A model generated the notes under the pieces. That model made no database searches and had not been told where the DNA came from. It saw only the letters and a program-made list of their open reading frames with translations. The position numbers and the translations under genes were made by a program. A stretch of 64,000 nucleotides of DNA. It comes from Afipia sp050249215. Lineage in GTDB: Bacteria; Pseudomonadota; Alphaproteobacteria; Rhizobiales; Xanthobacteraceae. The stretch is from positions 1 through 64,000 of the forward strand of contig JBFWQX010000007.1 of assembly GCA_050249215.1 (NCBI GenBank), given 5' to 3'. This document shows positions 25,207-34,064 of this stretch, one piece after another (the first letter of the stretch is position 1; each line of letters starts with the position of its first letter).

Positions 25207-26178
25207 ATGCGACGGGTTCAGTTCTTTTCCATTTTGGGTATGGTGACGGCACTTGCGGCGGGCGCGGCGTCCGCTGAGGATTTCCCTGTTCGTCCGGTCA
25301 AGATCGTGGTTCCTGCGGCGGCCGGCGGGCCGACCCACATCACGGCGCAGCTCCTTGCCGATAAGATGCAGGCATCGCTTGGGCAGCCGGTGATCGTGGA
25401 GCCGAGGCCCGGCGCCGGCAACAACCTTGGCGCCGAAGTGGTCGCCAGAAGCGCCCCGGATGGATACACGCTGTTGTTCGCGACGACCGGAACGCATGCG
25501 ATCAACCAGACCCTATTCAAGAAACTGCCGTTCGATCCGATCAAGGACTTCGCGCCGGTTTCGCTTGTCGTGCAGTATCCGCTGATGCTGGTGGTCAACA
25601 ACGACCTTCCGGTCCATTCCGTGAAGGAATTGATCGAATACGCGAGGAAGAATCCCGGCAAGCTCAATCGGGCTTCGGGCGGAAACGGCACATCAATGCA
25701 TCTGTCCGGAGAGTTGTTCGTCAAACAGGCGAACATCGACGCGCCTCATATTCCATACAAGGGTAGCGCGCCCGCGCTGAACGATCTGATGGGCGGGCAT
25801 GTCCAGCTCATGTTCGACTCGATGATCACCACCATGCCGCTGGTGGAGGGTGGAAAGGTTCGGGCTCTGGCCGTGACCGGCAAGAAGCGCTCGCCCGCGG
25901 TGCCAAACATTCCGACGCTGGCCGAAAGCGGCTTGCCGGACTACGAGGCGACCGGATGGACAGGAATCGTCGCGCCGGCGGGCACGCCGCCGGATGTGAT
26001 CAAGAAGCTGAATGCATCCATCGTGCAAGCCATCAAGTCTCCCGACGTTCAGCAGGCCTTCGCGCGGCAGGCGGCCGAACCGGCCGGCTCGAGCCCGGAG
26101 GAATTTGCCGCCTTCATCCGGAAGGAAACCGACAAGTGGGGCAAGACCATCCGTGCCGCCGGCATTAGCGCGGACTAA
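25207..26178 (+). CDS. Tripartite tricarboxylate transporter (Bug/TctC) substrate-binding protein, orphan
   Basis: A 323-residue Bug-family periplasmic protein with a signal peptide (GMVTALAAGAASAEDFPVRP) and the family blocks KIVVPAAAGGPTHITAQLL, EPRPGAGNNLGAEVVA and DAPHIPYKGSAPALNDLMGG. TctC proteins deliver carboxylates to the TctA/TctB membrane pair; neither is next to it, which is common for this greatly expanded family. It may act as an extracytoplasmic sensor or share a remote TctAB. It heads the amidohydrolase/Rieske run. Confidence 0.92.
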   Translation: MRRVQFFSILGMVTALAAGAASAEDFPVRPVKIVVPAAAGGPTHITAQLLADKMQASLGQPVIVEPRPGAGNNLGAEVVARSAPDGYTLLFATTGTHAINQTLFKKLPFDPIKDFAPVSLVVQYPLMLVVNNDLPVHSVKELIEYARKNPGKLNRASGGNGTSMHLSGELFVKQANIDAPHIPYKGSAPALNDLMGGHVQLMFDSMITTMPLVEGGKVRALAVTGKKRSPAVPNIPTLAESGLPDYEATGWTGIVAPAGTPPDVIKKLNASIVQAIKSPDVQQAFARQAAEPAGSSPEEFAAFIRKETDKWGKTIRAAGISAD

Positions 26179-26213
26179 CGGCGCCCTGTACGTTAGCAAG
26201 AAGGAACGATCCG

Positions 26214-27266
26214 GTGCTGCAACGAGTCAATCCGACACCAAAGATCGACTGCGATCTTCATGTGACCTTGCCGACGACGCAAAAGTTGCTGCCGTTTCTT
26301 GACGATTACTGGCGTGAACAGGTGACCAGCCGGGGAATTGACCGGCTGGAGTTGACAAGCGATCTGTCGAACATGCCTCCGGCGGTCAGGCCTGACTGGC
26401 GGGGCGAAACCGAAGTCGATCAGGTTCGCAAGAAGGCGTTGGACGACATGGGTTCGGACATCGCGATCTGCAACTGCTTGTATGGCAGTCAGGCGGTCTA
26501 CAATCAGGACCTCGCTGCAGCGCTTTGCCGAGCGACCAATGATTGGCTGGCGCAAGAATGGCTCGACAAGGACGATCGCTTTCGTGCGTCGGTCGTGATC
26601 CCCTGGCAATCTCCCGAACTTGCCGCCGAAGAAATCGAGCGCCGTGCTTCCGATCCGCGTTTTGTCCAGGTGCTGATGATGGTGCTGGGGGAGACGCCGC
26701 TCGGCAAGCGGCAGATGTGGCCGATCTATGCCGCTGCGGAAAAGCACGGACTTCCGATCGGCCTCCATTCGGGGACGATCTATCGCTCCGCGCCATGGAC
26801 CAACGGGTGGCCGTCCTATCATATTGAAGATCAGGCTGCGCAAAGTGTGGGATTTCAGACCCAGCTTCTGAGCCTGGTTGCGGAGGGTGTCTTCGAGCAG
26901 CTTCCCGGGCTGAATGTCGTGCTGCTCGAATCGGGCGTCACCTGGCTTCCGTCGTTCCTCTGGCGGATCGACAAGCTCTGGCGCGGTTTGCGCATGGAAG
27001 TGCCGTGGCTGAAGCGCGCGCCAAGCGAGATCGTGAAGGAGCGGGTGCGGCTCACGATGCAGCCCTTCGACGGACCGAATGATCCGCAGATTGTGCGCGA
27101 GATGATCGACCAGATTGGTCCTGACATGATGCTGTTCTCGACGGACTATCCCCATTGGAATTTTGATGGTTCCGACTTCGCGCCCGCCGGATTCGATGCC
27201 GACCTGATGGCGAAGCTGCGCACCGAGAATCCGATGAAGACATACACACGCCTGCAGGGGGCCTGA
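26214..27266 (+). CDS. Amidohydrolase-2 family metal-dependent hydrolase/decarboxylase (first of a pair)
   Basis: A 350-residue TIM-barrel protein of the ACMSD/resorcylate decarboxylase type. It starts at GTG 26214 after AAGAAGGAAC. The metal-binding DCDLHV at the N-terminus, IGLHSGT in the middle and FSTDYPHWNFDG near the end are the family's His/Asp ligands. Members decarboxylate or hydrolyse ring acids and ring-cleavage products. The following gene is a paralogue, so the two may form a heteromer. Confidence 0.87.
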   Translation: MLQRVNPTPKIDCDLHVTLPTTQKLLPFLDDYWREQVTSRGIDRLELTSDLSNMPPAVRPDWRGETEVDQVRKKALDDMGSDIAICNCLYGSQAVYNQDLAAALCRATNDWLAQEWLDKDDRFRASVVIPWQSPELAAEEIERRASDPRFVQVLMMVLGETPLGKRQMWPIYAAAEKHGLPIGLHSGTIYRSAPWTNGWPSYHIEDQAAQSVGFQTQLLSLVAEGVFEQLPGLNVVLLESGVTWLPSFLWRIDKLWRGLRMEVPWLKRAPSEIVKERVRLTMQPFDGPNDPQIVREMIDQIGPDMMLFSTDYPHWNFDGSDFAPAGFDADLMAKLRTENPMKTYTRLQGA

Positions 27267-27267
27267 G

Positions 27268-28371
27268 ATGAGCATCGTCGAAAGCACGCAAAAGGCCGCC
27301 GACGCCAGGAGCGCCGCCGGCATTATCGATTGCGATATTCATCCGCTGCCGAAGAACGCCAAGAGCCTGCATCCGTACTTGCCGAAGCGCTGGCAGGAGC
27401 ATGCCGAGGAGTTCGGCATTCACCTCAGGCAGCCGTTCATCAACACGACGCAGTATCCCCGCTCGGCACCTCTTATCTGCCGCCGGGATGCGTGGCCGCC
27501 GGGAGGCGGACCTCCGGGATCCGACCTCGCGTTCATGCAACAGCAGCATCTCGATCCATTCAATATCGTACATGGCGTTCTGATTCCCCTGTTCGGAAAT
27601 GTCGCGAGCGAACGGAATCTCGGCTACGCCCGGGCCATGGCGACGGCTCACAACGACTGGCAGATCGCGGAGTGGTGCGAGCGCGACAAGCGGCTCTACG
27701 CGACGCTGGTCGTCGTGCAGGACGACGCGGCCGCGGCCGTCAAGGAAATCGAGCGCTGTGCCCGTGACAAGCGTTTTGTCCAGATCATGCTGGCGCCACG
27801 CAGCAGCGAGCCGCTCGGCCGGGAACGATACTGGCCGATCTATGAAGCGGCGCAGGCGTTCGATCTGCCGCTCGGAATCCATTCTTACGGTGTCGGCGGG
27901 CATGCCTCGACAGGGGGCGGCTGGCCGTCCTTCTATATGGAAGAACACTACGCCACGACGATGGGCGGTCCCGCCGTCATGAGCAGCATGGTTCTTGAAG
28001 GCGTATTTGAAAGATTCCCGAAGCTGAGAGTTGTCCTGGTGGAGATCGGCTTCGCCTGGGTGCCGAGCTTCGCGTGGCGTCTTGACCGGTTGTGGCAGCG
28101 CATGGGCCGGGAAGTCCCGCATCTGACCCAGCCGCCGTCGGAATATATCAGACGGAATTTCTGGTACACGACACAGCCGATGGAAGAGCCGCCGCAGCCG
28201 GAGTTGCTCCGGCGTACGTTCGATTGGGTCGGCTGGGATCGCTTGTTGTTCTCCAGCGATTACCCGCATTGGGATCAGGACGATCCGGCCTATGCGTTCA
28301 ACATGAAGATGACGCCGGCGGAGCGGCGGCAGATCTGCCGTACCAATGCGGAACAGTTTCACAGGTTCTGA
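27268..28371 (+). CDS. Amidohydrolase-2 family metal-dependent hydrolase/decarboxylase (second of a pair)
   Basis: A 367-residue paralogue of the preceding protein. Shared landmarks are IIDCDIHPLPK, LPLGIHSYGVGG, EGVFERFPKLRVVLVEIGFA and FSSDYPHWDQDDP. It starts one base after the previous stop and ends two bases before the Rieske gene, showing a compact operon. The substrate is unknown; linkage with two Rieske ferredoxins hints at an oxidative ring-modification step (inference). Confidence 0.87.
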   Translation: MSIVESTQKAADARSAAGIIDCDIHPLPKNAKSLHPYLPKRWQEHAEEFGIHLRQPFINTTQYPRSAPLICRRDAWPPGGGPPGSDLAFMQQQHLDPFNIVHGVLIPLFGNVASERNLGYARAMATAHNDWQIAEWCERDKRLYATLVVVQDDAAAAVKEIERCARDKRFVQIMLAPRSSEPLGRERYWPIYEAAQAFDLPLGIHSYGVGGHASTGGGWPSFYMEEHYATTMGGPAVMSSMVLEGVFERFPKLRVVLVEIGFAWVPSFAWRLDRLWQRMGREVPHLTQPPSEYIRRNFWYTTQPMEEPPQPELLRRTFDWVGWDRLLFSSDYPHWDQDDPAYAFNMKMTPAERRQICRTNAEQFHRF

Positions 28372-28373
28372 TC

Positions 28374-28787
28374 ATGGCGAAGGAAAAAGTCGGACTGGTA
28401 AGGGAAATCCCGCCGGGACATCGCAAGGTCGTGACGGTTCGCGGCCGCGAGATTGTCGTTTTCAACGTGAAGGGCGATTTTTACGCCTTGCTCAACCGCT
28501 GTCCGCATGAGGGCGCGAACCTGAGCCGGGGGATCATCACAGGCTTGCCGGAATCCAGCGCGCCGGGTTGTTACAAGCTGTCGCGGCCTGATGAGATTCT
28601 GCGCTGCCCCTGGCATGGATGGGAATTCGACATCAAAACGGGGAAATCCTACTGCGATCCGCAGCGGCTGTTTACGCGGCAGTACAAGACCAGCGTTGAA
28701 AGCAGTTGTGAGCGTGTGGAGGGACACCTGACTGCCGAGACATTTCCGGTCGTGGTTGAAGAGGCGACGGTTTTTGTCGAGGTTTGA
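28374..28787 (+). CDS. Rieske [2Fe-2S] ferredoxin-like protein, first copy
   Basis: A 137-residue Rieske protein with the cluster ligands in NRCPHEGANLS (C-x-H) and LRCPWHGWEFD (C-x2-H). The spacer between the two motifs is long, with an inserted loop rich in Gly/Pro/Ser, unlike the compact loop of typical BphF-type ferredoxins. It has no catalytic mononuclear iron domain, so it is an electron carrier or regulatory module. ATG 28374 lies directly after the amidohydrolase stop. Confidence 0.88.
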   Translation: MAKEKVGLVREIPPGHRKVVTVRGREIVVFNVKGDFYALLNRCPHEGANLSRGIITGLPESSAPGCYKLSRPDEILRCPWHGWEFDIKTGKSYCDPQRLFTRQYKTSVESSCERVEGHLTAETFPVVVEEATVFVEV

Positions 28788-28867
28788 TCCGGGCAAATGG
28801 TTCTTCGCGCAATAGAAGACGACGCCTTAAAATGGCTTCCGTAAAATCTCTGAACACAGGAATGAAT

Positions 28868-29188
28868 ATGAGTGAAGTTTGGCATTCCGTTTGCGCGCGC
28901 GATGAGGTTCAGGCCGGAGCAATGCTTCCGATCGAAATCGGCGACATGCATATCGCTGTCTACAACGTCGATAACGAGTATTTCGCGACCGATAACATCT
29001 GCACGCATGGCTTCGCGCTGCTGACAGACGGATTCCTTGACGGGGATAGCGTTGAGTGCGCCTTGCATGGCGGATGTTTCAACATCAGGACCGGAAAAGC
29101 GCTGTGCGAGCCGGTCGATGTCGATCTTCGCACCTTCCGGACACGGCTTGTGGATGACCGTGTCGAAGTTTGCATCGACGGACCATAA
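28868..29188 (+). CDS. Rieske [2Fe-2S] ferredoxin, biphenyl-dioxygenase type, second copy
   Basis: About 106 residues. Starts at ATG 28868 (ATG 28862 possible) after ACAGG. Cluster motifs are DNICTHGFALL (C-x-H) and VECALHGGCFN (C-x2-H) with the short spacing of naphthalene/biphenyl dioxygenase ferredoxins. Such proteins carry single electrons from a flavin reductase to a terminal oxygenase; neither partner is encoded beside it. It differs clearly from the first Rieske protein, so the two are not a recent duplication. Confidence 0.88.
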   Translation: MSEVWHSVCARDEVQAGAMLPIEIGDMHIAVYNVDNEYFATDNICTHGFALLTDGFLDGDSVECALHGGCFNIRTGKALCEPVDVDLRTFRTRLVDDRVEVCIDGP

Positions 29189-29195
29189 TCTCTGG

Positions 29196-30083
29196 TTATC
29201 GCAGCGGCATCGGTGGGCGCGGGACGCTGGTGTCGCCGGGCTGCGGCGGAAGCTGCGCAGGCGCAGCCGGCGCGGCGTAGGTGTCGCGTTGTGCGGGCGC
29301 ACGGGGATAGGCCTGAGGCTGTGACGGCGGCGGATAGGGCGCCGCTTGGCGAGGGATCACGACGGGCGCAGCAAGGGCGCGCTCCGGCTGCGCCTGCCGT
29401 TTTGGCGCGGATTTTGTGTTTTTCCCGCTGGCTGCCCGGCGTGCTTCCTGCTCATTGATCTTTGCGACATCGCGGCCGAGCTGCTGCTGACTGGTCTGAA
29501 GTTGTTCAACGGTTTGCCTGAGCGAGGCGATTTCCTGCTTCATGCTCTCGATCGACTGGGCGATCTCGGGCGACAACTGAGCTTGGCCGGGAACAGAGCC
29601 GGTCTCTGGTACGGCGGGCGCAGTGTTGGCGTCCGCCGTGCCGGCAGCGTTCGGTGCGATTGCGGGCTCGGCTTTCAGCTCGGGCGCAGATGCCTGGTCC
29701 GCTGCATCCCGCGATTCAACAGAAGCGGTTTGTGGGACAAGCGCGGCAGGGCGGAGCTGCGGAATCAGATGTGAAATCTGCTGCTTCGCTGTGTCGCCAT
29801 AGACGTACCAGGCTGCCGCGACGATCATGCCGGCAGATACAGTCGTCATGAAAAGACGGCGGCCCGACCTAGCAGGATGCGACGAATCGAGAAGGTCGCC
29901 GATATTGTCATTCAGCGGCGCAGTGTGAAATTCCGGTTCGCGTGCGATCTCCGGTGATACAGAAGGCGCAATGCTGAGTTGGGCGGAATCTTCCATGACG
30001 CGGGGAGCGAGGTCTCGGAGCTGCGCTGCGATCGCGTCATGGGGATCAGCCGAAGGGTCCGCGTGCTGCAGGTTGGGTTGCAT
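29196..30083 (-). CDS. Membrane-anchored protein with coiled coil and Pro/Ala-rich tail
   Basis: About 295 residues from ATG 30083. One membrane helix (FMTTVSAGMIVAAAWYVYGD, about residues 78-97) divides a cytoplasmic N-terminal region from a long outer region. That region holds an Ala/Pro-rich linker, a coiled coil (QSIESMKQEIASLRQTVEQL) and a Pro/Gln/Ala-rich C-terminus. No enzymatic domain is visible. Similar architecture is frequent in uncharacterised rhizobial proteins that may act at the cell envelope. It is oriented toward the Rieske gene and separated from it by seven bases. Confidence 0.75.
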   Translation of the reverse strand: MQPNLQHADPSADPHDAIAAQLRDLAPRVMEDSAQLSIAPSVSPEIAREPEFHTAPLNDNIGDLLDSSHPARSGRRLFMTTVSAGMIVAAAWYVYGDTAKQQISHLIPQLRPAALVPQTASVESRDAADQASAPELKAEPAIAPNAAGTADANTAPAVPETGSVPGQAQLSPEIAQSIESMKQEIASLRQTVEQLQTSQQQLGRDVAKINEQEARRAASGKNTKSAPKRQAQPERALAAPVVIPRQAAPYPPPSQPQAYPRAPAQRDTYAAPAAPAQLPPQPGDTSVPRPPMPLR

Positions 30084-30211
30084 GGTCGTTCCGTGATGTG
30101 TGCGAAGTGCGATGCGGCTCGGGCATTCCGGGCAGTCTGCATCCGGAAAGAGGCATCGCGCTTTGACCACAACAAGGCGCAGGGGTGAAAAGTCTGAGGC
30201 AGGGGAACCGG

Positions 30212-30739
30212 CTATTTCTTTGCGCGCGCAATTGCATCGACGATCAACTGGCGTGCATCGGCTGCATCGCCCCAACCGATCATCTTGACCCACTTCCCTG
30301 GCTCAAGGTCCTTGTAGTGCTCGAAGAAGTGCTGAATCTGTTCGCGTGTGATTGCCGGTAGATCCGCGTGACTGTGGACGTTTTCGTAACGCTTTGTCAG
30401 TCTCGGCACTGGAACGGCGATGATTTTTTCATCGCCGCCGCCATCGTCGACCATTCTGAGAACTCCGATCGGCCGGACATTGATGACCGCTCCAGGTACG
30501 ATCGGTCGCGTATTTGCAACCAGCACGTCAATGGGATCTCCATCGTCGGAGAGCGTATGGGGCACGAAGCCATAGTTTCCGGGATAGCGCATAGGTGTGT
30601 GCAGGAACCGGTCGACAATCAGCGTTCCAGCCGCCTTGTCCATTTCGTACTTGATTGGCTCGCCGCCAATCGGAACCTCGACAATCACATTCACGTCCGC
30701 CGGCGGGTTGTCGCCAATTGCAATCGCGTCGATATTCAT
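30212..30739 (-). CDS. ppa: Inorganic pyrophosphatase
   Basis: A 175-residue family I pyrophosphatase, the usual bacterial length. Metal-binding DGDPIDVLV, the E-x7-K-x-E element in GGEPIKYEMDK, YGFVPHT and the C-terminal HYKDLEPGKWVK are all conserved. It hydrolyses PPi to two phosphates in the cytoplasm, driving biosynthetic and CoA-ligase reactions. ATG 30739 is chosen because translation from it gives the family N-terminus; an upstream in-frame start overlaps the acyl-CoA dehydrogenase gene. Confidence 0.95.
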   Translation of the reverse strand: MNIDAIAIGDNPPADVNVIVEVPIGGEPIKYEMDKAAGTLIVDRFLHTPMRYPGNYGFVPHTLSDDGDPIDVLVANTRPIVPGAVINVRPIGVLRMVDDGGGDEKIIAVPVPRLTKRYENVHSHADLPAITREQIQHFFEHYKDLEPGKWVKMIGWGDAADARQLIVDAIARAKK

Positions 30740-30791
30740 GACCGGCTGTCCTCTGAGCGGGATGTGTGAACGAAGCGAGAAGTAGTCGATC

Positions 30792-31952
30792 TCAGACGAA
30801 TGCACTCAGACCAGTAATGGCACGTCCTGTGACGAGCGAATTCATCTCGCGGGTGCCCTCATATGAATAGATGGCTTCGGCATCGGCGACAAACCGGCCG
30901 ACATTGTAATCGAGCACAATCCCGTTGCCGCCAAGAAGCTCGCGAGCCCATCCTACAACTTCGCGCATCCGATAGGTGCAGGTTGCCTTGGCAAGTGCAG
31001 AGTGTTCGTCGCGATAAACGCCCTCATCCTGAGATTGGGCGAGACGAACAACCAGTCCGAGACAGGTTGTGATGTTGCCGAGCATGCGTACCAGCAGGTC
31101 TTGGACGAGTTGGTAGCTCGCGATGGGCTTGCCAAACTGCTTGCGCACCTTCGTATAGGCGAGCGCATATTCATAAGCGCCCATCATGATGCCTACCGAA
31201 CTCCAGGCGACCCCGGCGCGGGTGCGGCGCAGCAGTTCGGCGGTGTCGCGGAAGCCTTTCGACGTCAATTGATGTGTGAGCGGGACGTAGCAGTCCGTCA
31301 GTATGATGTCGGCGTTTTGCACCGTACGCAGCGCCATCTTGCGTTCGATCTTGGTGGCGCTGAAGCCGGGTGATCCCTTCTCTACCACGAAGCCCTTGAC
31401 CTTGTTGTCGGCTTCATCTCGCGCCCAGACCACGACGTAGTCCGCGAACGTCCCATTACCGATCCAGCGCTTGGCGCCGTTGAGAATCCAGCCGTCGCCG
31501 TCGCGACGTGCGACCGTCCGCATGCCGCCGGAGACGTCCGAGCCGCCTTCCGGTTCGGTCAACGCAAAAGCCCCAATCTTCTCCATGCGGATCATGGCGG
31601 GCAGCACGTTCTTCTTCAGATAGTCGGAGCCGAAGGTCCGGATCGAACCGGTCGCGAGCCCGGAATGAACGCCGTAGAATGTCGAGTGTGAGGGATCGAC
31701 ACGACTCATCTCCAGCGCGATCCATCCGGTCAGCAAACTACGCGCACCCTCGTCTGGGAGTTTGACGATGTCGAGCGCGGCAAAGCCGGGCAGGAGGTCG
31801 AACTGGAATTCCGCGGAGGCCCAGGCATCATTGGCGCGCGGCGCGATCTTGTCCTCAAAGAAACGACGCACCTTGGCGACAGTCTGCTGCTCCTGTTCGG
31901 TCAGCAGGCTCTGGAAGTTGTAGAAATCACTGGGAAGTTGCTCGAGGGTCAT
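30792..31952 (-). CDS. Acyl-CoA dehydrogenase, glutaryl-CoA dehydrogenase-like
   Basis: A 386-residue flavoprotein. FAD/substrate blocks FALTEPEGGSDVSGGMRTVA and KRWIGNGTFADYVVVWARD, and the catalytic glutamate in YSYEGTREMNSLVTGRAITG, match the glutaryl-CoA dehydrogenase branch, in which dehydrogenation may be coupled to decarboxylation. It is the last gene of a five-gene reverse operon (35819 to 30792) and probably performs the alpha,beta-dehydrogenation of the CoA ester formed by the CoA-transferase just upstream. Confidence 0.92.
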   Translation of the reverse strand: MTLEQLPSDFYNFQSLLTEQEQQTVAKVRRFFEDKIAPRANDAWASAEFQFDLLPGFAALDIVKLPDEGARSLLTGWIALEMSRVDPSHSTFYGVHSGLATGSIRTFGSDYLKKNVLPAMIRMEKIGAFALTEPEGGSDVSGGMRTVARRDGDGWILNGAKRWIGNGTFADYVVVWARDEADNKVKGFVVEKGSPGFSATKIERKMALRTVQNADIILTDCYVPLTHQLTSKGFRDTAELLRRTRAGVAWSSVGIMMGAYEYALAYTKVRKQFGKPIASYQLVQDLLVRMLGNITTCLGLVVRLAQSQDEGVYRDEHSALAKATCTYRMREVVGWARELLGGNGIVLDYNVGRFVADAEAIYSYEGTREMNSLVTGRAITGLSAFV

Positions 31953-31991
31953 TGCAGATATCCCAACTGGACTGGTTGATGGATCGGATGA

Positions 31992-33194
31992 CTACGCGAC
32001 GGCTTTCTTCTCTCGCAGTTGAGCGATTGTGGCGTCGTTATAGCCAGCTTCGCGCAGGATCTGGTCGGTGTGTTCTCCGAGCGCAGGAGGCTTCCGCGGC
32101 GGCACCTTCCTGGAGCCGGTGACAAAGAACGGGCTGTTGACCGTCATCAGCGTATCGCCCTCGAATGGAATCAGAACTTCCGCATCAAGCGCCTGTCTGT
32201 CGCTTGCCACCTGATCCATCGTCGAAACGGCCTCGAACACCAGGCCGTTTTCCCGGAACAGCGCCTGCCAGCCAGGGCTGTCGCGGGTGGCGAAAGCTGC
32301 GTCAAGTATCGCGATCAGGTCGCGCGAGTTCTTGGAGCGCGAGGCGCGGTCGGTGAAACGCGGATCGGCGACCAGTCCCTCGTTGCCGATACATTTGGCG
32401 AGGATCGGAAAATGCTTGTCTTCGTTCACCAATGCCAGGAGCAGCCATCCGCCGTCGCGGCACTGATAGTAGCAGGAGAGGGCGTTGAAGCTGTGCTCGC
32501 GAGGCGGGCGGGGCTGAAAGGCCGCGCCGCACAGAGCAGCTTGCGTCCATACGCCGTTGGCCCACATGCCGTTGGCGATCAGCGACGATCCGACATGAGC
32601 GCCACGGCCGGTTTTCTCGCGCTGATAGAGCGCGAGCATGATCGCGGCGAATAGCGAAACTCCCGAAGGATGATCGCCCATGCCGCTCAAGGCGCGGGCC
32701 GGTGTCGCCCCGGCATTCGGCACGACCTGATCCATCAGGCCGGAGCGTGCCCAATAGGCCGTGAGATCGAAGCCCGGTTTACCGGCCTCGGAGCCGGTCT
32801 CGCCGTATCCGGTAAACGATGCATAGATCAGTCGGCCGTTCAGCGCGGAGAGAGTTTCATAGTCGATGCCCAGCTTGTTGCGGATCGCCAGCGGCTGGTT
32901 GGTGATGAAGACGTCGGCGTCCTTGATCAGCCTGTGAAGAATCTCCTGTCCTTCCGCTGACGCCAGGTTGAGCGCAAGGCCGCGCTTGTTCCGGTTATCG
33001 AGAAGCCACGCATAGTTATGTTCGGATTTCGGCATGCCGGGATTACGGGTGACATGCCGATAAGCATCGCCCATCCCGGGCGGCTCGATCTTGATGACAT
33101 TCGCGCCAAAGTCACCCAGCACCGATCCCGCGACAGGGGCTGCGATAAAGCTACCGCAGTCGATGACTTTCAGCCCTTCGAGAATGCCGGTCAT
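31992..33194 (-). CDS. Family III CoA-transferase (CaiB/BaiF type)
   Basis: A 400-residue interlocking-dimer CoA-transferase. N-terminal LKVIDCGSFIAAPVAGSVLGD and VIKIEPPGMGDAYR, then NKRGLALNLASAEGQEIL, and the catalytic aspartate region KPGFDLTAYWARSGLM are diagnostic. It moves CoA from a donor thioester to an acid without ATP. It sits between the SDR and the acyl-CoA dehydrogenase, so it probably activates the acid that the dehydrogenase then oxidises. Confidence 0.92.
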   Translation of the reverse strand: MTGILEGLKVIDCGSFIAAPVAGSVLGDFGANVIKIEPPGMGDAYRHVTRNPGMPKSEHNYAWLLDNRNKRGLALNLASAEGQEILHRLIKDADVFITNQPLAIRNKLGIDYETLSALNGRLIYASFTGYGETGSEAGKPGFDLTAYWARSGLMDQVVPNAGATPARALSGMGDHPSGVSLFAAIMLALYQREKTGRGAHVGSSLIANGMWANGVWTQAALCGAAFQPRPPREHSFNALSCYYQCRDGGWLLLALVNEDKHFPILAKCIGNEGLVADPRFTDRASRSKNSRDLIAILDAAFATRDSPGWQALFRENGLVFEAVSTMDQVASDRQALDAEVLIPFEGDTLMTVNSPFFVTGSRKVPPRKPPALGEHTDQILREAGYNDATIAQLREKKAVA

Positions 33195-33287
33195 GAGTCT
33201 TCTCCCAAAATTGCGACAATGCTTCAGTCTGGGTAATTGATTTGCATAATCGATCCGGACGACGCATCGGCGCCGTCCGTTCGAGCC

Positions 33288-34064
33288 TCAGCCAAGGCTG
33301 GTCTGATCTCCGTCGACAGGAATGGCCTGGCCGGAGATGTTCCGGCCCGCATCGCTGACGAGAAACACGACGAGCGCGGCAACATCTTCCGCGGTCACTC
33401 CGCGTCTTAGCGATATGCGCTGGAATGCGCGCTCCTGAAGTGCTTCGTAGGAGATGCCCGCTGATGCCGCTTTCTCGCGCATGACGCGTTCGACGCGCGG
33501 ACCCTCCACCATTCCAGGCTGAATGGCGTTGACACGAATGCCAAGCGGGCCAAGCTCGATCGACAGCGTCTTCGTGAACCCGATGATCCCCCACTTGGCG
33601 GCCGCATAGGCGGCGCGCTTCGGATAACCGAGCCGCCCGCCGATCGAGGACATGTTGACGATGCTGCCGCCTCCGGCGTCGCGCAACAGCGGGATTGCCC
33701 GTCGCGCGCAGAGAAAATGCCCGTCGAGGTTGACGGCGATCGTACGCTGCCAGTCTTCAAGAGACAGTTCTTCCGCCGGCAAGGTTGGCCCGGAGATACC
33801 TGCGTTGTTCACCAGAATATCCAGGCCGCCGAGCTGTTGCTCGACCTGATCGAACATGACATCGACCTGCGCTTCGTCCGATACGTCGGCGCGCATCGCG
33901 AGACCCTTCCCGAACGCCGACGTGAATGTGTCGAGTGCCGTGGTATCCACATCGCAGACCATGCAGCGGGCGCCGGCGGCGATCAGCCGTTCGGCGATGA
34001 CGCGGCCGATCCCGGACGCTCCGGCTGTCACGAGCGCCCGCCGACCGTCGAGGAGGGCACTCAT
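33288..34064 (-). CDS. SDR-family oxidoreductase (3-oxoacyl reductase type)
   Basis: A 258-residue SDR with all standard elements: VTAGASGIGRVIAERL, ILVNNAGISG, the catalytic serine in NMSSIGGRLGY and YAAAKWGIIGFTKTL carrying Tyr and Lys, then the FabG-like end ISGQAIPVDGDQT. It starts in an ATGA overlap with the hydroxyacyl-CoA dehydrogenase stop. Its substrate may be a 3-hydroxy or 3-oxo acid related to that gene's product. Confidence 0.92.
   Translation of the reverse strand: MSALLDGRRALVTAGASGIGRVIAERLIAAGARCMVCDVDTTALDTFTSAFGKGLAMRADVSDEAQVDVMFDQVEQQLGGLDILVNNAGISGPTLPAEELSLEDWQRTIAVNLDGHFLCARRAIPLLRDAGGGSIVNMSSIGGRLGYPKRAAYAAAKWGIIGFTKTLSIELGPLGIRVNAIQPGMVEGPRVERVMREKAASAGISYEALQERAFQRISLRRGVTAEDVAALVVFLVSDAGRNISGQAIPVDGDQTSLG

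Noticed and set aside
24411..25277. A 288-codon plus-strand open frame
   Set aside because: It is antisense to the well-supported iclR gene at 24333-25130 and runs into tctC; its translation has no domain and is rich in Arg and Ala, typical of reverse-strand shadows in GC-rich DNA.
29213..29458. Plus-strand frames after the second Rieske gene
   Set aside because: They mirror the Pro/Ala-rich end of the minus-strand membrane protein, whose codon usage and architecture are better supported.
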